A stretch of 64,000 bases of DNA. Origin: a virus. Positions 59,552-64,000 of the stretch are shown here, in pieces (position 1 is the first letter of the stretch; every line of letters starts with the position of its first letter). The position numbers were made by a program, and so were the translations under genes. The notes beneath the pieces were generated by a model that was given only the letters and a program-made list of their open reading frames with translations, was not told the DNA's origin and ran no database searches. The stretch spans positions 1 through 64,000 of the IMG/VR virus record IMGVR_UViG_3300049827_000271. One strand, 5' to 3'.

Positions 59552-60189
59552 TCACCACATCCGACAAACTGAAATCCATCCAGAGCGAAACCTTCACCCA
59601 TTGCGCGAAGGTGATGGAGGCCAAGAACCACGACTATTGCGCCGGGTCCGCTGATGCGCTGGCCAACTTTCGCATGGCCACTGCCATCGGATTAACCCCG
59701 ATCCAAGGAGTGCTCCTGCGGGTCATGGACAAAATTCAGCGCATCCGCACCTTCGACAATTCCTGCACGCTCAAGGTGCCGGAGTCGGCGTGCGATGCGT
59801 GCGATGACATCGTGAACTATGCGGTGCTGATCAAGGCGCTGTTGCTGGAAAAAACCCAACAGGAAGCCATGCAGTCCAAGATCGAGAACCGCGAGATTGA
59901 ATCGACCGGAGGCGTGTTCTTGGATGGTTTGGCCAAAGCGATTGGCAAACCGAAAGCAACATCGGAAGTTTCAACTGAAGGCTTGGGCTGCGAGGGGTTA
60001 AAAGATTGGGCCGGCACTCATCACTCGAACGAAAAGGCCATCCACGCGCGCGTGCTCGCCGTTGACACCGATGTCGTGACGGAAGCGGAGATCAAGGAAA
60101 TGATCGACCGATCTCAGCCGGTCATTATACGATACAGCGGGCAAAGATTCAGAGTTTTAGGCAATGACGCACAAGACCTGATCACATGA
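59548..60189 (+). CDS. DUF1599/Nmad1-like protein
   Basis: 213 residues. Residues 1-105 match the DUF1599 (nucleotide-modification-associated) pattern: TFTHCAKVMEAKNHDYC, NFRMATAIGLTPIQGVLLRVMDKIQRIRTF and ESACDACDDIVNYAVLIKAL, all conserved-looking. The remaining 100 residues include a small strand domain (SQPVIIRYSGQRFRVLGN). Such proteins are often beside nucleotide or base-modification genes. Here MazG-like and methyltransferase-like genes occur in the same genome. Overlaps both neighbours by 4 bp. Confidence 0.75.
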   Translation: MITTSDKLKSIQSETFTHCAKVMEAKNHDYCAGSADALANFRMATAIGLTPIQGVLLRVMDKIQRIRTFDNSCTLKVPESACDACDDIVNYAVLIKALLLEKTQQEAMQSKIENREIESTGGVFLDGLAKAIGKPKATSEVSTEGLGCEGLKDWAGTHHSNEKAIHARVLAVDTDVVTEAEIKEMIDRSQPVIIRYSGQRFRVLGNDAQDLIT

Positions 60190-60611
60190 CTCCTCCATTC
60201 ACCACCTCCGACTACATAGCTATGAAAGAGCGCACGGACAGGGCCAGGCTCAAAGGCGGAACACTGTCTCCGATGACCGCGCCGCGTCACGGTATCGACG
60301 ATCTTCCGCCAAATCCGTCACCCAAGGCGCTGCTGGAGCGGCATCTCCACGAGGACATCATCAGACACTGCAACCAACAGTGGCCGAGATGGAAATACAT
60401 TCACGCCAGGATGGACCAGAAATCCACCATCCAAGAGGGGGCGCAGGACTTCACGATCTTCATGCCCGGAAACCGGACCTTGTGCGTGGAGTGCAAGCGG
60501 CCCGGTGAGAAGCCCACCGCCGAACAGCGGGCTTGGGCCAAGGAGATGGAGATGCTGGGGCACACCGTACACGTCATTACAACAATGGAACAGTTCAAGG
60601 CGCTGCTGTGA
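60186..60611 (+). CDS. VRR-NUC endonuclease
   Basis: 141 residues. Contains the VRR-NUC PD-(D/E)XK core: Glu in ERHLHEDIIRHC, GAQDFTIFMPG (Asp), LCVECKRPGEKPTAEQRAW (Glu-x-Lys) and a C-terminal HTVHVITTMEQF. Small stand-alone VRR-NUC proteins are frequent in phages and may resolve structured DNA in recombination or packaging. Coupled to the previous gene by an ATGA overlap. Confidence 0.85.
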   Translation: MTPPFTTSDYIAMKERTDRARLKGGTLSPMTAPRHGIDDLPPNPSPKALLERHLHEDIIRHCNQQWPRWKYIHARMDQKSTIQEGAQDFTIFMPGNRTLCVECKRPGEKPTAEQRAWAKEMEMLGHTVHVITTMEQFKALL

Positions 60612-60640
60612 TCTCAACCCAGAAAAACTTTTTCCGAACC

Positions 60641-60661
60641 CGCGGCCTGCGCTGGGCCGCG
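60641..60661 (+). promoter_or_regulatory. GC-rich hairpin before the MazG-like gene
   Basis: Stem CGCGGCC (60641-60647) with GGCCGCG (60655-60661), 7-nt loop, preceded by TTTTT and AAAAA. Lies 19 bases before the ATG at 60680. No U-run after it in either direction, so a terminator is unlikely; may affect translation of the next gene or favour the upstream GTG at 60608. Confidence 0.4.
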
Positions 60662-60679
60662 CGACAGTCCAGAACACCT

Positions 60680-61090
60680 ATGAACACACCACCAAACACT
60701 ACACCAACCATCGAACAAGAACATCACCTGCTGGTAAAACGGCTGGCCAAACCGGGACCGGAGATCGCGCAGGATTTTCTGCGTGATCCAGGCAAGGCCC
60801 ATCTCATGCACATGATCGTCGGGATCATGGGAGAGGCCGGGGAATTGCTGGACACAGTAAAGAAGCACTGCATCTACAACAAGCCGCTCGATGTCACCAA
60901 CATCGAAGAAGAATTGGGCGATCTCGAATTCTACACGCGCGGCCTGCGAGATGCGCTGGGGATCGAACGAGACTATACGCTTCGGATGAATATAGCCAAG
61001 CTCAACACGCGCTACCCGGAGGGCTACACAGATCGGGCCGCGCAGAAGCGAGCGGACAAGGAATTTGAAAAGGAGGCGTCCAATGGCTGA
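60680..61090 (+). CDS. MazG-like nucleotide pyrophosphohydrolase
   Basis: 136 residues from ATG 60680 (a GTG at 60608 in frame is an alternative). Helical bundle with the MazG motif: LMHMIVGIMGEAGELLDTVK (E-x2-E) and NIEEELGDLEFYTRGLRDAL (E-E-L-x-D). All-alpha NTP pyrophosphatases of this type hydrolyse nucleotide triphosphates, and phage forms may alter host ppGpp or clean up modified nucleotides. Good ribosome-site GGAGG follows at its end for the next gene. Confidence 0.82.
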   Translation: MNTPPNTTPTIEQEHHLLVKRLAKPGPEIAQDFLRDPGKAHLMHMIVGIMGEAGELLDTVKKHCIYNKPLDVTNIEEELGDLEFYTRGLRDALGIERDYTLRMNIAKLNTRYPEGYTDRAAQKRADKEFEKEASNG

Positions 61091-61751
61091 CCAGAAACGC
61101 AACCGCACCGTATTCGGACGCATGGAAATCGACTACCCTGCCGGGGCGGTCAGTGTGATCGGGCAGCAATGCGATGGCATCCATGTTCACACCAAGAAGT
61201 GTCAGGACGAAAGGGTTATACCTTTCGACGCCCTGATTGACAGCGATCCGGGCCGCCGCCGGTTCTCGGCGTTGGGCGCGGAGTGGGACTCCAAATTCAC
61301 CACCTCCGGATTTCTGCTCAAGAAAGCGTGGCAGCCGTGGGATCGCGCCAAACTCATCACTTGGCAGATGCTAGCCGAGGCCGCGGTAGGCCAGTTCCAT
61401 CTGGATTTTGGAGCAGAGCGCGCCACGGTCACTGCTGTAAGCCCTCCGGAGCCGAGCGTAGAACTTTATCCATTATCAGGCCAAAATCCGCAAGCTCCCT
61501 ACGGAAAGATTGAGATTGGAACCTCAGAGCAGATTCCCAACCCAAGACTTCGTGACGGCTGGAGCCTGTGGATTGAAAACAGAACTTGGTGTGTTGCGCC
61601 AAAAATTGATCCTGAGCATTTCGGAAAACACGCATACATGGATGATATGGGAGATTGTCCATGTGGGTGCATAATGAACCAGACCTCCTCAAGCGGCCCG
61701 GTCGATCCGTTCGGCCCGTGCCCGCTCAACCCGCTGGAGGTGACTCCATGA
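61083..61751 (+). CDS. Hypothetical protein
   Basis: 222 residues, MADQKRNRTVFGRMEIDYPA. N-terminal strand-rich domain, middle EWDSKFTTSGFLLKKAWQPW, and a Cys-rich end (DCPCGCIMNQTSSS, FGPCPL). Overlaps the MazG-like gene and uses GGAGG at about 61072. Unknown; the Cys pair may bind metal. Confidence 0.6.
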   Translation: MADQKRNRTVFGRMEIDYPAGAVSVIGQQCDGIHVHTKKCQDERVIPFDALIDSDPGRRRFSALGAEWDSKFTTSGFLLKKAWQPWDRAKLITWQMLAEAAVGQFHLDFGAERATVTAVSPPEPSVELYPLSGQNPQAPYGKIEIGTSEQIPNPRLRDGWSLWIENRTWCVAPKIDPEHFGKHAYMDDMGDCPCGCIMNQTSSSGPVDPFGPCPLNPLEVTP

Positions 61752-62011
61752 GTTGGCTGAAAGACGATCCGCGCCCGCTCCTATATGCGGTGGATGGAGA
61801 CGGGCAGAAACTGATGCACCATAAGAAACCCCGCTATTTCAGGTTGACCGGAAACCAGTCTAGCACCGGAGGCGGAACACCTGAGAATTGTCCAGTGGAA
61901 GTGGAGTATGTGGATGGAAGCAATGGGTGGATTCACCCATCATCTATTCGAGTGCTCGTTGAAGCGACCCGCGTAGGCTCGCCTGCACCGACGGTTAGGA
62001 CTACGGTATGA
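61748..62011 (+). CDS. Small hypothetical protein
   Basis: 87 residues, MSWLKDDPRPLLYAVDGDGQ. Strand-rich (HKKPRYFRLTGNQSS, VEVEYVDGSNGWIHPSSI). ATGA overlaps with both neighbours. No family recognised. Confidence 0.6.
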   Translation: MSWLKDDPRPLLYAVDGDGQKLMHHKKPRYFRLTGNQSSTGGGTPENCPVEVEYVDGSNGWIHPSSIRVLVEATRVGSPAPTVRTTV

Positions 62012-62229
62012 AATCAAAAATAACACAAAAAGACGGACTGAAACTCTCAACGGCTCTCGACGCGCTCGCGCTCGCGCTGGCCGGTCACAAGCACAAATGG
62101 ACTGCAAAACAACGGTCTGCTTACGAGCGTGCCGTGTCGGTGCTCGGCAAAACCTTCGCAGGTGAAGTGCCGCCGCCACGGCGGCGCAATACTCAGGAAC
62201 ACCGGAGACTTTATTCCGAACGACCATGA
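62008..62229 (+). CDS. Small basic hypothetical protein
   Basis: 73 residues, MKSKITQKDGLKLSTALDAL; helical with KQRSAYERAVSVLGKTF and a Pro/Arg tail. Overlaps both neighbours. Function unknown. Confidence 0.55.
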   Translation: MKSKITQKDGLKLSTALDALALALAGHKHKWTAKQRSAYERAVSVLGKTFAGEVPPPRRRNTQEHRRLYSERP

Positions 62230-62441
62230 CAACCGAATCACCGAAACCGTCCGACGAAGCCAAAGCGGGGGCACTACTGCCTCCAGCGATGGGTTCAACC
62301 AACTACAACTCACGCCAAGAGACAAACGAACACATCCTGCGCGTGCGCGAACTCGGTTGGTCGGCCGCCCAAGCTCAGCGACGGCAGCCGACAGCGCCGC
62401 CGCGAGCGCAAAAGAAAGGAAAAAATCACGATGATCTCTGA
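62226..62441 (+). CDS. Small hypothetical protein
   Basis: 71 residues, MTTESPKPSDEAKAGALLPP. Flexible, ending PRAQKKGKNHDDL. Weak coding character (Pro/Ala/Arg-rich), so uncertain, but it is coupled to its neighbours by overlaps. Confidence 0.45.
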   Translation: MTTESPKPSDEAKAGALLPPAMGSTNYNSRQETNEHILRVRELGWSAAQAQRRQPTAPPRAQKKGKNHDDL

Positions 62442-62712
62442 ACGTAAAGCGTGGCTGCCGTTCGCTGAAGTGCATAGTTCGGCGACCTGCTGCCTGTGCA
62501 ACTGGACAAACGTAAACCTCTTAAACCTAGGAGAACCCGGAGCACCGCGATGGACGTGCCACGGCTGCTGCAAGCGAATGCTCGATACACTGGAGAAACT
62601 CCGAGAAGGAGACTTCGCTGGCACGCCAATCAATCGCGGCAGTTCTGCGATGCTGCTCATAGATGAAACGCTGTCGTCTAACAAAGAACAGGCCGCACTG
62701 CGTACACCATGA
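62431..62712 (+). CDS. Small protein with CxxC pairs
   Basis: 93 residues, MISERKAWLPFAEVHSSATC. CCLCNW (near 20-25) and CHGCC (near 43-47) give two CxxC units, a likely zinc site. Possibly a small zinc-binding regulatory protein. ATG overlaps the previous gene's end. Confidence 0.55.
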   Translation: MISERKAWLPFAEVHSSATCCLCNWTNVNLLNLGEPGAPRWTCHGCCKRMLDTLEKLREGDFAGTPINRGSSAMLLIDETLSSNKEQAALRTP

Positions 62713-62939
62713 ACAGGACACTTGGACAGATTCGCCGGAAAAGATTCTCCCTAATGCGGGCCGCCAAGGAGCGGAAACGTCTGGCCAGCCAGCCTACGGA
62801 ACGGGAGCCTAGAATAGAAAAGTTTCATCGGATGGAAGTGACAGTAAAAGACCGTCTCACAGGAGAATCCGGTTCCGCGGAGATCAAGAGTGCCCGCCAT
62901 GCGGCCAGACTGTTTCAGTGCTTTTTCGGGAGCATTTAG
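62709..62939 (+). CDS. Small basic hypothetical protein
   Basis: 76 residues, MNRTLGQIRRKRFSLMRAAK; strongly basic first half, then a strand (EVTVKDRLTGESGSAEIKS). ATGA overlap upstream. Unknown function. Confidence 0.55.
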   Translation: MNRTLGQIRRKRFSLMRAAKERKRLASQPTEREPRIEKFHRMEVTVKDRLTGESGSAEIKSARHAARLFQCFFGSI

Positions 62940-62952
62940 CGCAATATCCATC

Positions 62953-63180
62953 ATGCCCGTCAACACACTGAAATCCATCTCTAAATGGCAGGCGGACTAC
63001 CGCCGCTACCTGTCAGACGTGCGACGCCAGCAACCGGCGCCGATCATGCCCGCCGAACCCGCGCTGGAAACCCCAATGGAGCGCGCCGTGCTCGCGGAGG
63101 CCAAGCGACAGGAAGACTTGGCGCACGCCAGGGCGCTGGATCGACAGCAGGCAAACCCGTACTGGAAGAAACCGAGTTGA
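62953..63180 (+). CDS. Small helical hypothetical protein
   Basis: 75 residues, MPVNTLKSISKWQADYRRYL. Basic and helical with RQEDLAHARALDRQQANPYW. Starts 13 bases after the previous stop. Followed at once by the triple hairpin at 63185. Unknown. Confidence 0.55.
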   Translation: MPVNTLKSISKWQADYRRYLSDVRRQQPAPIMPAEPALETPMERAVLAEAKRQEDLAHARALDRQQANPYWKKPS

Positions 63181-63184
63181 CATT

Positions 63185-63254
63185 TTTTCCGGCCAGCCGA
63201 TGTTGGCCGGAAATCTCCCGCGAGCGGCGCGGGACTGCGGCCCGTGACGGGGCC
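63185..63254 (+). promoter_or_regulatory. Three tandem hairpins in the leader of the SSB region
   Basis: Stem 1: 63186-63195 with 63204-63213 (TTTCCGGCCA/TGGCCGGAAA). Stem 2: CCCGCG 63217-63222 with CGCGGG 63228-63233. Stem 3: GGCCC 63239-63243 with GGGCC 63250-63254. They start right after the stop at 63180 and end 18 bases before the ATG at 63273. The layout matches the leader before 754: three short stem-loops in 70-80 bases. No terminator U-run follows. Confidence 0.5.
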
Positions 63255-63272
63255 GGTAAAACCGTGGTAAGC

Positions 63273-63410
63273 ATGAACATTGATCCATCCAGTCTGCCCG
63301 TGGCGATCCCGCCCATCTTCGGCCCCGCCGGAGAGCCACGGCCCGTCACCGTCGCGGGCAGACTGGGTGGATTTTCTATCACAAACTACACTTATGGCAT
63401 CATTCAATAA
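63273..63410 (+). CDS. Small hypothetical protein overlapping SSB start
   Basis: 45 residues, MNIDPSSLPVAIPPIFGPAG, strand-rich with Pro. Its 3' end overlaps the SSB ATG at 63394 by 17 bases. May be a small leader gene or a chance ORF; only the overlap pattern and position support it. Confidence 0.4.
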   Translation: MNIDPSSLPVAIPPIFGPAGEPRPVTVAGRLGGFSITNYTYGIIQ

Positions 63411-63831
63411 AGTAATTTTAGCCGGAAATCTGTGCCGCGACCCGGAGGTCCGCTACACTCCCAAGGGAACGGCGGTCTGCAAATTCTCCATCGCGGTCAA
63501 CCGCAAGTGGAAGAACGAGGCTGGAGAACAGAAGGAGGACGTGACCTTTGTGGACATCGACTCGTTTGGTAAGCAGGCGGAAACCGTGGCGCAATGGTTC
63601 AAGAAGGGGAATCCAATTCTGGTGGAGGGCCGGCTCAAGCTGGATCAGTGGGAGGACAAGAATACAAAGGAAAAGCGGAGCAAGCTTGGTGTGGTGTTGG
63701 AAGGGTTTTCGTTCTTGGGCGGAAAGTCAGATGCGGCCCCCAAGGAATCACAAGCCTCCAATCCGGAGGCAAGCGCTGGACAGGCGGCGTCTCCGCCTCC
63801 AGCCGGAGATGATTCGGACATTCCGTTTTGA
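63394..63831 (+). CDS. ssb: Single-stranded DNA-binding protein
   Basis: 145 residues. OB fold: FNKVILAGNLCRDPEVRYTP, AVCKFSIAVNRKW, KEDVTFVDIDSFGKQAETVA and GNPILVEGRLKLDQWED. The disordered tail ends in the acidic tip DDSDIPF, which recruits partner proteins. Coats single strands at forks and recombination ends, working with RecT and the nuclease. Start is the ATG at 63394; a longer reading would need weak upstream starts. Confidence 0.92.
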   Translation: MASFNKVILAGNLCRDPEVRYTPKGTAVCKFSIAVNRKWKNEAGEQKEDVTFVDIDSFGKQAETVAQWFKKGNPILVEGRLKLDQWEDKNTKEKRSKLGVVLEGFSFLGGKSDAAPKESQASNPEASAGQAASPPPAGDDSDIPF

Positions 63832-63843
63832 CCCGCTTCCGGT

Positions 63844-64000
63844 ATGACTGACATTATCTCCAGCTTCCGCCAAGCACTCCATGCCTCTGGCTTGGAGTAT
63901 GACGGCCCGATCCACGCGGACGGGACCATTCACCGATTCTCCAATAACGGCGACGAAGAGCGGAATAGCTGGTATCTACTGCATCCAGACGGAATTCCAT
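63844..64000 (+). CDS. N-terminus of a phage primase/helicase-like protein (partial)
   Basis: Starts MTDIISSFRQALHASGLEYD and runs off the window. GPIHADGTIHRFSNNGDEE and SWYLLHPDGIP match the beginning of phage/plasmid primase-type proteins (N-terminal ADG..HRF..GD..WY..H.DG), usually followed by TOPRIM or helicase domains. Only 52 residues are visible, so assignment is tentative. 12 bases after SSB stop. Confidence 0.5.
   Translation, partial: MTDIISSFRQALHASGLEYDGPIHADGTIHRFSNNGDEERNSWYLLHPDGIP

Noticed and set aside
1-64000. tRNA genes or CRISPR arrays
   Set aside because: No cloverleaf with a T-loop consensus and no spaced direct repeats were noticed; the only tandem repeats are coding arrays.

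Overview
The window is a 64 kb stretch of a double-stranded DNA bacteriophage (or prophage) genome with a short-tailed, podovirus-like structural module. Evidence: a large terminase (47790-49346), a portal-like protein (44627-47305), a scaffold-like protein, a capsid candidate, a nozzle-like tail protein, coiled-coil internal virion proteins and a 3,629-residue giant virion protein, all tightly packed with ATGA/GTGA overlaps. Both ends are cut inside genes. Base composition is GC-rich except for AT-richer patches in putative host-contact proteins. Several short A-rich leaders without a clear Shine-Dalgarno site and several Sec-exported, Asn/Thr-rich proteins suggest a diderm host outside the usual model phyla, perhaps Verrucomicrobiota-like; this is a weak inference.

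Layout. (1) 1-13044, plus strand: about 30 small, mostly unrecognised early/accessory genes, a C5-methyltransferase-like protein (9061-9732), a 24-bp-repeat protein (7527-8456), a candidate structured RNA (10690-10803) and a tyrosine integrase (11878-13044). Four copies of a 19-bp perfect palindrome lie at gene boundaries here. (2) 13291-47721, minus strand: the virion operon, read from the small protein at 47721 through portal, scaffold and capsid candidates, a Sec-signal protein, a phosphoesterase-fused protein, a VWA-domain protein, a glycosyltransferase/methyltransferase cassette, fibronectin-like proteins, a nozzle-like protein, internal virion proteins and the giant protein, ending in an HU/IHF-like gene that converges on the integrase. 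(3) 47790-49346, plus: large terminase, divergent from the rest of the head genes. (4) 49312-50016, minus: putative HTH regulator. (5) 50036-55652, plus: head/tail accessory proteins, exported proteins and a lysis-like membrane cassette. (6) 55799-64000, plus: recombination/replication module (RecT, RecE-like nuclease, DnaQ-like exonuclease, DUF1599-like, VRR-NUC, MazG-like, SSB, start of a primase-like gene).

How it fits together: RecT plus the PD-(D/E)XK nuclease plus SSB form a classic phage annealing-recombination set. MazG- and DUF1599-like proteins point to nucleotide-pool handling. Integrase and HU-like protein suggest a temperate or formerly temperate lifestyle. The tail region is unusual in carrying enzymes (two glycosyltransferases, one methyltransferase, one phosphoesterase) and a metal-site VWA domain, which suggests adhesion to and modification of host surface polymers. 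The most notable non-coding signals are the palindrome families, multi-hairpin leaders before 754 and 63273, and the folded element before 10856. All function calls come from reading motifs by eye; no searches were run.
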